Notes: a model not told the origin generated them from the letters alone. 64,000 bases of DNA from Colias croceus (GCF_905220415.1 NC_059550.1:1304501-1368500); one strand, 5' to 3'; positions 25,443 to 37,040 are shown, counted from the first letter of the stretch. A program made the numbers and translations.

Positions 25443-26025
25443 GTCATGGTACGGAGGTAGGATGTTGAATACGTAGTGTGAGTCGTTTTAGTGCATGGAG
25501 TTAGTAAATTTGCTTCTGTTGTTACCTTATAGGAGGAATACATGCATTGAATGTGTGTTGTTTTAATGTAATAAAAATATATTTATTTGGTTGTATTTTT
25601 CAGATCTTTGCCATTTATGACATCAGCGGTAAAGTTTTATTTTTAATGATTAATTATCAGACTGATTAATGTCGGGTTCAATATCTTATAAAAGAACTTA
25701 TTATTGCGTATGTTCTCCTATTTATTTTGTTACATGTTTTTAAATCAAGCTTAATAATTTACCTATTATTTTAAAACTGTAAAAGGTTCTTAAATTACAA
25801 ACTAGATAACTAAACCGTCCCCAATATAGCGATTGTGTAATATTAAAGAGAGAAATCGGAAGCCGGTCACGGGGAAACCCCGCAAACGTCACATGTATGT
25901 CACGACTCACGCACGATATCTTTCAATGGTTTCTGTTCGTAATCCAGTTCTGGAGAATGTATGAATGAAAAGTATTATATAGGTAAAGTATATTTGAAAG
26001 ATAGAAAAACATTTAATACAACACA

Positions 26026-26213
26026 TCACTACATAGTATAAAACAAAGTCGCTTTCTCTGTCCCTATGTCCCTTTGTATGCTTAAATCTTTAAAACTACG
26101 CAACGGATTTTGATGCGGTTTTTTTAATAGATAGAGTGATTCAAGAGGAAGGTTTTAGTATATAATTTATTAGGCTTTAGACGAAGCGGGCGAAGCCACG
26201 GGCGGTAAGCTAG
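26026..26213 (+). mobile_element. non-autonomous Helitron, family A copy 2
   Basis: The copy begins TCACTACATAGTATAAAAC after an A and ends AAGCTAG before a T. It is full length and close to the copies at 4246 and 55627. Confidence 0.78.
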
Positions 26214-26904
26214 TATAAAATAAAATCTAAAAGTTCAGAAAAAAAAACAAGTAACATAAATGATATACGGTTTGGCTCAAGATTTACAGGAGTGTGTTGT
26301 TTAAATGTTTTGAATAGCGAATAAGACAGACAGAAGACTATCTTCAAGTCTAATCTAAATTCGCCGTAGACCGTAGTGCCGTAGCTTCGAATTTGATACA
26401 GCTAATAAAGGATCGTTTTATCAATCAATCTAATAACTCTCTGTATATACATATAAATGAAGCTATTATTTATTAAATTTATCTATACCTTTCAATGGTT
26501 GACCTATCTAGGTCATTAAGGTTTAGCTTCAACATGAGCGGAGCAAAGTTCACCTACAAGTAAAAAAATATTTGTGAAAACTTTTTTCATTTATTAAAAT
26601 GTTTTCACTATACCTACAAAGTGAAAAGCTTTTAAACAAGTTTAATCACAAATTCAGTGAACCCAAATTTTGTCATCTTACCAAAAGGATTTTCTCAACT
26701 TGGTTCACTATTAAAACATTTAATATCAAGTGTCTGTATAGCGACATTCCAAGGTCCCGCCTGTTCGTATTGTTCACAAACTTGGCAATCAGGTATAGAG
26801 ATAAAATATAGGGCCGATTACTATTGGTCCGGAGGATGACACATTGATTGTTATTACTAGATACGACGTTATATCTTACATCCTTACTATTCCTGCTTAT
26901 ATTT
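26214..26904. other. AT-rich non-coding DNA
   Basis: Overlapping open frames at 26599-26839 (+) are not recognisable proteins. Confidence 0.4.
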
Positions 26905-27056
26905 TAAATGATAAAGTAGCTCTATCTGTTTGTCTCTTCTTCACGCCTAAACCGCTGATCTGATTTGGATGAAATTTGATACGCAGATAGTTTGAGACCT
27001 GAGAAGGGACATAGGACAGTCCTTTTGAATTTCCATTGACAACGCGGCGGGATAAA
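26905..27056 (+). mobile_element. Helitron-like repeat, family C fragment
   Basis: Markers are TCTATCTGTTTGTCTCTTC, CACGCCTAAACCGCTGATC and GATGAAATTTGATACGCAGA, with a shortened 3' part ending near AACGCGGCGGG. It is truncated at both ends. Confidence 0.55.
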
Positions 27057-27089
27057 ATTAATTGGCTTATTACCTATCTTAGGATTCAC

Positions 27090-27180
27090 AATCAAGTTTT
27101 AAAGCAGTTTTAATTCCAGAGTGGTTAATGGCGCTCGACAACCAATAAAGATCTGTCATTTTTCCACCCTGGATTTAATA
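27090..27180. mobile_element. degenerate copy of the 25342 MITE
   Basis: AAAGCAGTTTTAATTCCAGA, a central GGCGCTCGAC, and CCACCCTGGATTTAATACTG form an imperfect palindrome similar to that at 25342-25442. Confidence 0.45.
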
Positions 27181-27407
27181 CTGATATAACATCATGATGA
27201 ATGGAGAGAAAAGTGTAAATAAATACACAAATATTGATGTAATGTGATAGAATTATTGCTCGGAATGATACAGCGTGTGTGGCGTGATGCCAAAACGCTT
27301 CATAGTATGTTATTGTAGAGTCTTTTTACCGTCACTGTTTTCAAATAAATATATGAAAAATGGGTATATAAAGAATAAAAAGAAATCGTTTTGAATAAAA
27401 AATACTA

Positions 27408-27570
27408 TCTATATACTAATATTAGAAAGCTGAAGAGTTTGTTTGTTTGAACGCGCTAATCTGGAGAACTACTCCTATTTGAAAAATTATTTCGGTGTTA
27501 GATAGCCCATTCATCGATCCCGTAAGGCTATATAATATCATCTCGCTAAGACCAAAAGGAGCGGAGCATT
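27408..27570 (+). mobile_element. non-autonomous Helitron, family B copy, 3' truncated
   Basis: The start TCTATATACTAATATTAGAA follows an A. GTTTGAACGCGCTAATCTGG, GGTGTTAGATAGCCCATTCA and GGAGCGGAGCA are family B markers. The element stops before the GC-rich 3' end. Confidence 0.65.
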
Positions 27571-27790
27571 TGGTAAATATCTGCCCTGAATAGAAATACA
27601 AGTGTTAATGAATACAATGATACATGAACATGTTAAGTAGGTTATGTATTCTACATTAAACCTATTAGATACCCCAAGTATCTTGCATTGATCTTTTCTT
27701 AACCTGAAGAATGAAATAAACAATTCTAAATGCGACTCTAAGGTCTATTCTCTATTGTCTCTTCCAATAGCTGTGTATCCACTTGGGTGG

Positions 27791-27807
27791 CCCCCCCCCC
27801 CCCCCCC
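27791..27807. repeat. homopolymer C(17)
   Basis: Seventeen C in a row, with more C-rich sequence after it. The length may be an assembly or sequencing approximation. Confidence 0.9.
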
Positions 27808-28098
27808 TCACCCCTCCCCGTCGGCAGTCAATCGCTTGATTAATACAAAGTTGTCAATTATTATAATTGAGGTATCCGGGCTCGTCGATTTGTTTTAATT
27901 AATAATTGCTTTGGCCGCTACAAAATAGCCGGAGATTGTATACAGTATAATGTAGATAATAATTGGGCGCTGGTTTGTGTAAATATATCCGAAAATTTAA
28001 CTATATTCGGAGGTAATGGAGGGGTAATATTTTAGTACATATTACGTGATGGAGGAATCTGTTAAGTGACGTGTTGGAAAATTATTGTGGAATAATAA

Positions 28099-28305
28099 TC
28101 TATACTAATACCTATTATAAAGCTGATGAGTTTGTTTCTTTATTTGAAAGCTCTAATCTCGGGAACTGCTGGTCCGATTTGAAAAATTATTTCGGTGTTA
28201 GATAGGCCCACTTACCGAGGAAGGCCTATAGGCTATAATATATTATCATTACGCTTAGACTAACAGGAGCGGAGCAATGCGGGTAAAACCGCGGAGCACA
28301 GCTAG
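28099..28305 (+). mobile_element. non-autonomous Helitron, family B copy 2
   Basis: It starts TCTATACTAATACC after an A and ends CACAGCTAG before a T. TTCGGTGTTAGATAGGCCCA and AAACCGCGGAGCACAGCTAG are present. The copy is full length. Confidence 0.75.
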
Positions 28306-28329
28306 TAATAATATTATAAAAACAAGTTA

Positions 28330-28500
28330 TAAAATAAAATAAAAATAAAAACTTTATTTATTTGCCTTCACAACTTATACTATTACAATAGAACAAAATA
28401 TGTAAACGTGTAGCATTTACGTTGTGAAGGACTAGTGTCTGAAATAGGTCTGTGAAAGACCTGTAGTACAGATCACTAGCCCCCCTCGCGGATGATACTA
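28330..28500 (-). mobile_element. LINE 3'-UTR fragment
   Basis: An AATAAATAAAGTTTTTATTT tail on the minus strand is followed by a non-coding 3' region (GGGGGGCTAGTGATCTGTAC, ACAGGTCTTTCACAGACC). This looks like a 5'-truncated LINE end. The family is not certain. Confidence 0.45.
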
Positions 28501-29393
28501 CTTAAATACATTTATAACTTAACATAATAAACAAATGGCAAGAAGAGAAAAAACAAAACAATAGTTATTAGAAACAGTCAAATTTTCGATCATATATTTA
28601 GAATGGATTGTTAAAAACTGTTGAGCGATGAACAATATTTTTCCATTGTAAGTATTATTCGTTTATAGAGGTATTTATTCAATTTATTATTAAAAAATAA
28701 CTTTTTTAAATTTATGGGTTTTCATCAGGTTTTTTTAAGTTTAATTCAGATTTAGTAGACAACATATTATGCTGCTTCGATTCGACGATTATAATATCAT
28801 TATTATGTACCCAAAATTGAATAGATATAACAATACACTAATAATATTATTATCCACAAACGTGAAATTGAAACAATTACAATAATAAAGTTATTAATAC
28901 ACAGAGCGCGCATCTTGCGGCGCGTTGTATAAGACGCTTAATTAAAGTATAAAGTCAAGTTCTCATTTTCTTATTGGCCCGAACACGAGGTGTCTAGTTT
29001 TGTATTATTTCCCAAGGGACTTTTGGGAAGTTTCCCGTCTTCCATTAAAAGGGGTGGTGCGGGAATTTTGTTTTAAATATGGTTTACGGTAAAGGGCTGG
29101 ATGTTTTAGTATGTTAAAATAGGCTGGGTTTTTAATTATTATCGGAAATTAATTGTTAAGGTATATATAATAATAGTGTAGGTATGGGTTTCAATTAAAT
29201 TCTGTGGAGATAGAACGTGATGAGATAATGATACTCATGTTATGTACCGATTCGTATTCCAAATTACAGCAGTATTGCAGACAAGATTAATAGTATAATT
29301 TCCTTTTTCTGTTGAAAGGAAGCCCAATAGTGCTAAGTAAAATATTGTTAAGTTAAATAATCTAATACTATGTTTAATCGCGTTTATAAAATA
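28501..29393. other. AT-rich non-coding DNA
   Basis: A modestly GC-richer patch at about 28975-29060 (TTCCCAAGGGACTTTTGGGA forms a short palindrome) is the only notable item. Confidence 0.4.
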
Positions 29394-29582
29394 CTAGATT
29401 TCTGCACGCGGCTTCGCCCACTTTGTCTAAAACTTAATAAATTATGTATTAAAACCTTCCTCTTGAATCACTCTATCCATTAAAAAAAATCGGATCAAAA
29501 TCCGTTGCGTAGTTATAAAGGTGTAAGCATACAAAGGGACATAGGGACAGAGAAAGCGACTTTGTTTTATACTATGTAGTGA
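29394..29582 (-). mobile_element. non-autonomous Helitron, family A copy 3
   Basis: Read on the minus strand it runs from TCACTACATAGTATAAAAC to CTAG before T. The base before TC is T rather than A. The GC hairpin near the 3' end is partly decayed. Confidence 0.7.
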
Positions 29583-30209
29583 AGATGTATTAAGACTACA
29601 TATTACGTAAATAGATCTATTAACTTTTCTAACCACATCACCAAACAAGTTGACTAAGAACTAAGTACCCACTAATCCCCTAATAATCAATATAACTCAG
29701 CAAAACGGAATTAAAACTTGCCGCTAACGAACGGCTATCGAACCAATATAAAAGAACAAACTTCGAGCAACGATCGAGTGCGACATCGACTCTTCAAAAA
29801 ACTTAATTATAAGACGCGATTCGAAGATAAATAAAGATTATCCCAAAAGTGGGCCAGTTAATTTCCCGGGGCCAAAGTTGGTCCGGGGCAAATTGGAGAG
29901 AAACTTCTCCCTTCATTTCCTGCTTGTGATCCGGGATACGGGATTTTCTGCCGTCATTACTTTTTCGTGGCCGTGATTCGATTTACATGACCTCCGTGAA
30001 GCGACTAAAAGATTGTGGTGACGCCTAATTGGTCGCAAGTTGACGGGGATTAAGCTTCAATTTGTGATAATACACTTGTATGTATTTGTAGAACATTGTT
30101 TTCTATAAAAAGGTGGTATCATATAATCGCAAATCAAAATCACACATACATAAGTACAAAGGGTCACAAATAAAAATATTTTAAACTTATTGAAATTGAA
30201 GTTACATCA
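29583..30209. other. non-repeat DNA with GC-richer block
   Basis: The block at about 29840-30060 (CCCGGGGCCAAAGTTGGTCC, GTGATCCGGGATACGGGATT) is more complex than its surroundings and has no mobile-element signature. It could be regulatory. Confidence 0.3.
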
Positions 30210-30214
30210 CACTC

Positions 30215-31441
30215 CACTGTGTTTCATTAGATCAAAAAAATTTCCCTGTGCTGTTTATTGTATTTATCGATCAAGGGATGTATTTAAAATGTAAGAGTAG
30301 AACACCCACGTGTCAATTTCTTATACTTTTTTTTTGAAAAAATGGCAAACTTTAGGTGAATTTTTCATGAAAAATATTGAAATGTATTCTGAAATCGTAA
30401 CTGTCTAAGATATTTATTTTAAATAAATATAGACTTATAAAGCATCTTTGGGCGCATATTATCCAGTTTTTATTTTTGGAAAACTACCTCCGAATACCGA
30501 GAAATATATTTTTTTCAGATTTTCGTTTTTATTTTTTTTCTCCCTAAAAACGCAAAAGTGCGGCTTGTCACTAGCATAGAATTATTGCTCGTAATAAGGC
30601 CTATCACTCATAAAAAAACCACGCCGCACTATTGCGGTTTTTAGAAGGAATCCAATTTCTAAACATAGTGTAAGGGTTGTCAATAAATTTGACCATCATT
30701 CTTTTTATTTTGTTTTGTACTATATTTTTACCATATTACAATAAATGAGATATTTAGGCATGGAATCTAATGACCTGCTTGGGAAACCTTTTTTTAATTT
30801 TTTAAAATGTTTAAAATTTAAATAAATAAATAAATAATATAATAATATATTTATAATTAATATATAAATTCGGGCTTGCGATGTGATAAGTATGTAAGTT
30901 ATATCTCTTTTTATTCCTTGTATATCCACACTTAGAAAAAAAACATGTTTGACCTTTTTGCGACAACCCTATGTTGTGTTTTTTGACCTTTTTGAAAATG
31001 GCGTATTATTCCCAAAAACCGCAATAGTGCGGCGTGGTTTTTTTATGAGTGATAGGCCGTATTATGAGCAATAATTCTATGCTAGTGACAAGCCGCACTT
31101 TTGCGTTTTTAGGGAGAAAAAAAATAAAAACGAAAATCTGAAAAAAATATATTTCTCGTTATTCGGAGGTAGTTTTCCAAAAATAAAAACTGGATAATAT
31201 GCACCCAAAGATGCTTTATAAGTTTATATTTATTTAAAATAAATATCTTAGACAGTTACTATTCCAGAATACATTTCAATATTTTTCATGAAAAATTCAC
31301 CTAAAGTTTGCCATTTTTTCAAAAAAAAAGTATAAGAAATTGACACGTGGGTATTCTACTCTTACATTTTAAATACATCCCTTGATCGATAAATACAATA
31401 AACAGCACAGGGAAATTTTTTTAATCTAATGAAACACAGTG
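30215..31441. mobile_element. 1.2-kb foldback element with Transib-like ends
   Basis: Arms 30215-30642 and 31014-31441 (428 bases each) are reverse complements at about 98% identity, with a 371-base AT-rich centre. The termini read CACTGTGTTTC. The 5-bp CACTC lies on both sides (30210-30214 and 31442-31446). A 5-bp target duplication with CACNNTG ends fits the Transib superfamily, but no transposase is encoded. A minus-strand 69-codon frame in the centre is not recognisable. Superfamily assignment is inference from ends only. Confidence 0.75.
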
Positions 31442-31446
31442 CACTC

Positions 31447-32460
31447 ATATCACAAAACTATTAGACAATTATAAAAATTTAATGAAGTTTTGCTTGCATT
31501 TTAATAGTAGATATAGGTAGTAATCTTAAGTCATACATTACATGTTTAAATGTAAATTTATTATCAACTAAGTAAGGTACTTTTAAATAAAGTTAATTTT
31601 AGTATAAGTAACATTGTAAAAAACACATAAAACAAAAAACTGCATTTATACTGCCTCATCAAGTATCAAATGAATAACAAAAAGCTTACAATATGTTTGT
31701 GCCACGTGGCGTGTGTAAACCGGAACGGCGCGTGCGCGGGCGGCCGTGCGCACTTCCCGTGTACACAGGTGTGGGTCAATATTATATCGATCGACATTAT
31801 TTCTTGAAACTTTAAGGAAAATATTACGGTTACATATTACAGTATTGTTCCAGGAACAACATGCAACTTTTGTTAGTAGATTTTATTAATTTGAAGCATT
31901 AAATTTTTTTTTTTTTTTATTTAGAAGAGAATATTTGCTTCGTAATAAATGACCTAAGAAACATTTAAATCGATATTGAAATAATATTCACATGTAGAAA
32001 GTTTGATGAAATTAATTAATTTCTCCGTGACGGGAGACTTTCTATTTCTAACCCGAGATAGAAACGAGAAAAAAACACAATAATTGTCATTAAATTAAAG
32101 CTTTTTATAATACCCAATTTCTTAAAGATTTTCATAGTAGAGAATATCCTAAAAAATGTAATAGCGCAACAAATTAATTTATCTCATGAAAAGTATTATT
32201 CAATTACGCAAAATTATATTACTTTTTACCATGTATTTATTCCATTCAACCAAATGTCACTCATGGATGCGCACGCGCATTCCTCGCTCGCGACGCTCCT
32301 CATTTGCATAATAGAGCTCACGCGAGGCAGACGTGTTCCGCGCTAACGCTCGCGTTTTGTATGCGTTTATTGTTGCTTACGACCTGTCAAAACATGGTTA
32401 CACATGGTCTGTTTGGTAATGATGTAAAGTTAAATTAGAGTTGATGTTGTGTTGATTATT
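31447..32460. other. non-coding DNA with two GC/CpG-rich patches
   Basis: Patches at about 31700-31775 (GCGCGTGCGCGGGCGGCCGT) and 32265-32365 (TGCGCACGCGCATTCCTCGC, octamer-like ATTTGCAT) contrast with AT-rich flanks. Neither has an open frame or repeat end, and either could be a cis-regulatory element. Confidence 0.3.
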
Positions 32461-32605
32461 GAAGTGAAACTTCTTTAGGCGCGTTGAGGGTAAAATTTCA
32501 AGGTCATGGTGATACCGTCACGTCATGGAGTAAGGCGATTTGGTATCTTTGAATCTTGAAAAGAAGTTTCTCTTGTCACGCGTATGCTCAACACACGATA
32601 TTTTT
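32461..32605 (+). mobile_element. family D repeat, copy 3
   Basis: GAAGTGAAACTTCTTTAGGC, GTAAAATTTCAAGGTCATGG, ACGTCATGGAGTAAGGCGAT and GAAGTTTCTCTTGTCACGCG run without interruption. It is a useful reference for the interrupted copy at 6125. Confidence 0.6.
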
Positions 32606-33424
32606 TTGTTTAAAGCAGTGGTTGATGGGCTTTATGTTAATTTTTAAGTATTTGTTTGGCATTTATTCCAAACTTTATGATTAAGCATATGATAACCTTA
32701 CTTAAAATATGAAAGTTGGAAGGATATGAAGTGATACTTTTCCCTTCAAAAAATCAATTCATAAGTAGATATAAGTATGAAAACAGATTATGGCATGTAT
32801 AATATATAGTAGGATTCGTGATCGAAATTCGACCTTCTCAATCTCCTACCTGCGTTCCAATGCACGCATCGCGAACTATGAAATATACGATAGGATTTAC
32901 AGTACATTATTAAATTCCTACAGGAAGCGGACTCCACTATGTACTTATATTATGTAGTATAATCGCAGGAGTTTAAGAAAGTGATGTCTTTCTGGTTGTT
33001 AAAGAATTGAAATATAAATAATAGATATATATTATATATCATATAATTATGTTAATCCGAAAAATACATATAAATAGAGAGACAGGATAATCATTTTTCT
33101 TCACGTTTACGTTACAAAGATAGTATCTTATCTTACGTACTAACGTCTCAATTCTATTCCCACGAGTGCATTGACCTAGGAGATGTTACCTCCAATCTAG
33201 ACTCGGAAGGACTTTTGAAACCTAACGATCGACGGATTGGAGACTAGTTTCCATTGTTACGGACGGCTCGGGAAGATAAAGTGCTTTGAACGTATTATCT
33301 GTATAGCGTTGGATGTACGCTTTAGTGTTGTAAAGGTTTTAATTCATTTCTACTTATATTTTGATTATAATAAGATTTATTTTATTTAAAATTATAAATT
33401 TATGGTACCTAAACTATATTTAGT
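32606..33424. other. AT-rich non-coding DNA, nothing recognised
   Basis: No exon, repeat or RNA gene could be supported. Confidence 0.45.
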
Positions 33425-33427
33425 TTA

Positions 33428-33690
33428 TACAAGGTGAAAGGTAAGACATTTGAAAAATTTAGACAGGAGCTTCTACTCATGAAACTGAACAACTTTTGTT
33501 CTACAACTTTGCTGAATTCGTAGAAAAAAATTTGGACTTTATATGGAAATCTGTCAGCTGATTAGCGAAGTTTCCTTACAAAGTCCAATTTTTTTTACGA
33601 ATTCAGCAAATTTGTAGAACAAAAGTTGTTCAGTTTCATGAGTAGAAGCTCCTGTCTAAATTTTTCAAATGTCTTACCTTTCACCTTGTA
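33428..33690. mobile_element. 263-bp foldback MITE with TA target
   Basis: The ends TACAAGGTGAAAGGTAAGAC and GTCTTACCTTTCACCTTGTA are perfect inverts. Pairing continues about 113 bases inward with few mismatches (AATTTAGACAGGAGC, CATGAAACTGAACAACTTTT). TA lies on each side (33426-33427 and 33691-33692), as in Tc1/mariner-type MITEs. No coding capacity. Confidence 0.8.
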
Positions 33691-33796
33691 TAATAAGTAG
33701 TAAAAAGCTTCACAGCATTTTGGATTCTATAAATTAATAAGTGTCTATTTATTAAAACTACACACATTTTATGAGACTTTATACCTACTACAGTAA

Positions 33797-33974
33797 TCTA
33801 TAATATAAAAATGAATCTCAAAATGTGTTGGTAACTTGGTAAGCGCATAACTTGAGAACGGCTGAACCGATTTCGTTAATTCTTTTTTTATGATATTCCT
33901 TGAAGTATGAGGATGGTTCTTATGTAGAGAAAACGTAAATATGTACCACGGGCGAAGCCGGGGCGGACAGCTAG
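33797..33974 (+). mobile_element. Helitron-like repeat, family E
   Basis: It starts TCTATAATATAAAAATGAAT after an A and ends GGACAGCTAG before a T. Internal AACGGCTGAACCGATTTCG and ACCACGGGCGAAGCCGGGGC are present. The body differs from families A-C but the ends are of the same type. Confidence 0.65.
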
Positions 33975-34880
33975 TTAACATTATAAATGGGGAAGTGTGC
34001 TTTTGTTTATCCTTTTTCACGTTGCACATAAGCGATTATGTTATATGATTTTTTTGTGTTAGGAGGCAACTTTTTACGAGGCGCATTTGAATCACTCCGA
34101 AAATTAAAATTTCTTTTAAAAATACACGTACAACAACTGTAAGTTTTTTCTAACTAAATTATTTGATAATTTATATTTAATATGATATTTAGTTTTATAG
34201 TATTCAAATTTTTTATATTATTTATAGTAATTAATAGTTAATAATTAATAATTAGTTACTAATTTATAAGGTACCTACAATGGATAAGGATCCACATCGT
34301 GATTTCCCGGTAAGCGAGGTATAGCAATTGGTCGGCCGTCGAACCTGGCTTGTACAAGTTTTTACCTCCAATTACTACTTGCGTGTATTGTAGGAATTTC
34401 ACAAGAATTTCAAATATTTTACGACTTATTTTTTTCGGATTTTTCAGTACTGTGACTGTGTAAAATCAAAACGTAGTAGGTATGTTTTCACTGTAGTATA
34501 TACGTCTATATTCTATAACTACATAGTATAATACATCGCTTCCCGCTGTCTGTCTGTTCCCACGTTTATCATTAAAACTACGCAACGAATCGATGCGATG
34601 TTTTATAGATAGAGCTTTTATTTTTAGCCAAAGCAATGGCTCTAAATTAAAAAACTATCTATCAAACATAGCATCAAAATCCGTATACATATAAAGGATA
34701 GCCTTTAAAATCAATTTAAGACGACATTATTACGGATAAGTTTTTTAAATAATTATTATCATAGTTATTAAACCGTGAATATTTAATAAATACCGTTATC
34801 GGTAGATGGACTACAATCAGATCAGACTTTATTTGTGTTTACTTGTAAAGATGAAGTCAAACAGAATCTAGATAACTAGA
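33975..34880. other. AT-rich DNA with decayed Helitron fragment
   Basis: At about 34520-34625 CTACATAGTATAATACATCG, AAAACTACGCAACG and GATGCGATGTTTTATAGATA are remains of family A lacking the 3' end. The rest is not recognised. Confidence 0.45.
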
Positions 34881-35026
34881 TAGATACTAGTTACACCCTT
34901 ATAGCTCAAAAACGGTGGGACAGTTTTAAATATTTTTTTCTTTGTTCGATTTGTCTCGGGCTGAATAAGCATAACATTTAGATAATAAAAGTTTGAAAAT
35001 GTATACCCGGACAAAGCCACGGCTAG
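34881..35026 (+). mobile_element. Helitron-like repeat, decayed
   Basis: TTATAGCTCAAAAACGGTGG near the left and CCCGGACAAAGCCACGGCTAG at the right match the style of the Helitron-like repeats. The base after CTAG is C, and the start is not clear. Confidence 0.4.
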
Positions 35027-35744
35027 CAAATGCTTATGATTATTTTGTACAATCCTATGTACGCTTTCCTGTTTCAATCGCCACTAAACCTCTGCATATT
35101 GTCGTACAATTCAAACAAAAGACAATACACGGGAATGTAACGTGATTTGGCCGTTCGTTTGCACGGAAATTAACAAACAAATCGTATTATGTAGTTTACA
35201 GCCGCTCCCGGCGGCGGTCGGGAGCCGTCTGACGGATTAGCTGTTGATTTGCCTGATTTGTTGATGTGACGTCATTGTGTTCGGACGATGAGGGTAGGTG
35301 ATAATGTTGTTAGTAGGAACGCGGGTAGATGTGACAATCATTATTACACAGATTGCAGATAAAATTCGTAAATGTAAAATCTTAATGAAGAGCAGTTTAT
35401 GAATATTAGTGTTGAAAATGAGTAGAAATCGGGAATCTAAAATACGTTAAATTGATTGCATTAAGTTGCGTTTCGCAAACACCACCCTCGCCAGTCGTAA
35501 ATTGTAATCAATCCATTAATATGTTTTTCTGTACATTGAACAGACTGTGGTGAAATTGAAAAATACAAGCTTTTGCACTCGGCCTTGCACGCGTTGTCTA
35601 CAGCTTAACAAATTATGTACCGCAAGTCGCAACCTCTCCCGAGAATTACGCTATCCATTGATGAAAACAGAATGAAAATCGATGCAGTCTTGCTTGAGTT
35701 TATCGCGAACAATCACACAGATACGACATAGAACTTGAATGAAT
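35027..35744. other. non-coding DNA, GC patch and repeat relic
   Basis: A patch at 35200-35300 has CTCCCGGCGGCGGTCGGGAG, palindromic except at its centre, and a perfect TGACGTCA (CRE-type) at 35267-35274. A decayed minus-strand family A relic lies at about 35570-35690. Confidence 0.35.
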
Positions 35745-35870
35745 GAATAAATGAAAAACCTTTGTTGCTATAGTAATTCAAATATAAAAGAACAATACAT
35801 TTAAATCAAGCAAAAGCTGGCCTTATCGCTAGGTAGCGATCTCTACCAGGCAACCCTTAAAGTATAGGAA
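35745..35870 (-). mobile_element. LINE 3'-UTR fragment
   Basis: On the minus strand GGTTGCCTGGTAGAGATCGC and TACCTAGCGATAAGGCCAGC form the common lepidopteran jockey/CR1 LINE 3' end, with a short AT-rich tail. Confidence 0.65.
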
Positions 35871-36243
35871 TACGTAAAACAAAAATTGGGCTAGCAAAAA
35901 CAAGGCAATACAAACAAGGCTTTATTTTCATACTGCTTAACAAAACATTGCCAAAAGTATTAGGGAAAAGTGCTAATCAAATAACAGACGCGTCATTTTT
36001 ACACGCTCCTCAATGTTGGTAATGAAGGGAAAGTAAAAGTGCATTCTCATCGAGTGGTAATAACCGTTAGCATTGAGTTCATGATCCGTGACGGACCCAT
36101 TAATAGTTAACATATGGGGTAGAATGGATTAGGGTGCATCTTGAGAGGACGATTTTGTATGGGCTGATGGAATGGGTACGAATGTTGGTGTAAAGAAGCT
36201 AGGAACATTATTGATGTTGACCACAACATCAGTAAAATTAAAT
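35871..36243. other. non-coding DNA, nothing recognised
   Basis: The 127-codon minus-strand open frame at 36107-36490 reaches into the SINE that follows and is not a protein gene. Confidence 0.5.
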
Positions 36244-36508
36244 AAATAATAAATAAATGTTTCAGGACAATTTTCACACACGGCACGATCTGATCCCATA
36301 CTAAGCTTTCGCTTGTGTTATGGAAACTAGGTGGCTGATAAACATACATATTATATAAATTAAAATAAATACTTATATGGATAATTAACACCCAAACACA
36401 GAGCAAACATCTATGTTCATCACACAAATATTTGCCCCGGGTGGGAATCGAACCCACGAACTCTGGCTTGGAACGCAGGGCCACTACCAATCAAGCCAAC
36501 CGGTCAGT
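36244..36508 (-). mobile_element. tRNA-derived SINE (copy 2)
   Basis: The minus strand carries an A box in GGCTTGATTGGTAG and an intact B box GGGTTCGATTCCC, followed by GGGGCAAATATTTGTGTGAT and GAACATAGATGTTTGCTCTG. The 3' part CAGCCACCTAGTTTCCATAA matches copy 1 at 18871. The promoter is better preserved here than in copy 1. Confidence 0.8.
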
Positions 36509-36903
36509 TCATTGAAGCTGGTTTGTGTCGTTTGACTATTTGCGAGATGTCCGAGTCATTGTAGCATGTTGGTTATAACAACAAATCACATAACTTCTGA
36601 CAAATCGACAGAAGAATACGATACATAATAATTATAGTGTTTATATTTATATTTACAATATTACATACCAGGCTTAAAATTCAGAAAATGACTTATTGAC
36701 TAAAATTATAAAATTCGCAATGTTGTATTATACCTACCATTATATTTATTTAATTTAGTTTACAAGTTCCATGTTGACCATGGATTATATTTTGATAATT
36801 ACGTAATCAAGTATTCCACAATATAATTTCTCCATACTGTCATTTACTGTAGAATAAAACAAACTAAACTTTACACGTATTACAATAAGATCTTTATTTC
36901 CAG
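36509..36903. other. end of the intron before the first LPGAT1 exon seen
   Basis: AT-rich sequence ends in a T-rich tract and ATTTCCAG, the splice acceptor at 36902-36903. Confidence 0.7.
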
Positions 36904-37040
36904 GGCAAAGCAAGACGAGATGCATCCTTAGAAGAATTGCGAGCACACATCCACAAATACTACATACCTCTCGGAAGACAGTTTATGGTGCTGTTTCCTG
37001 AAGGAGGTTTCTTGCATAAGAGGAGAGAAATTAGCCAAAG
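36904..37040 (+). CDS. LPGAT1: LPGAT1 exon with FPEGG motif
   Basis: The acceptor is ATTTCCAG and the donor is CCAAAG/GTTTGT. The exon is 137 bases: reading starts in phase 0 with GGC AAA and two bases are left over for the next exon. It encodes FMVLFPEGGFLHKRREISQ, the acyltransferase motif III that binds the glycerophosphate part of the acceptor, inferred from the family. Confidence 0.92.

Noticed and set aside
36107..36490. 127-codon minus-strand open frame, the longest in the window
   Set aside because: Its beginning lies in a tRNA-derived SINE and the rest in AT-rich DNA. No recognisable domain.
36430..36500. Possible tRNA gene on the minus strand (good A and B boxes)
   Set aside because: It continues into a SINE body shared with 18871-19118 and lacks a proper acceptor stem.
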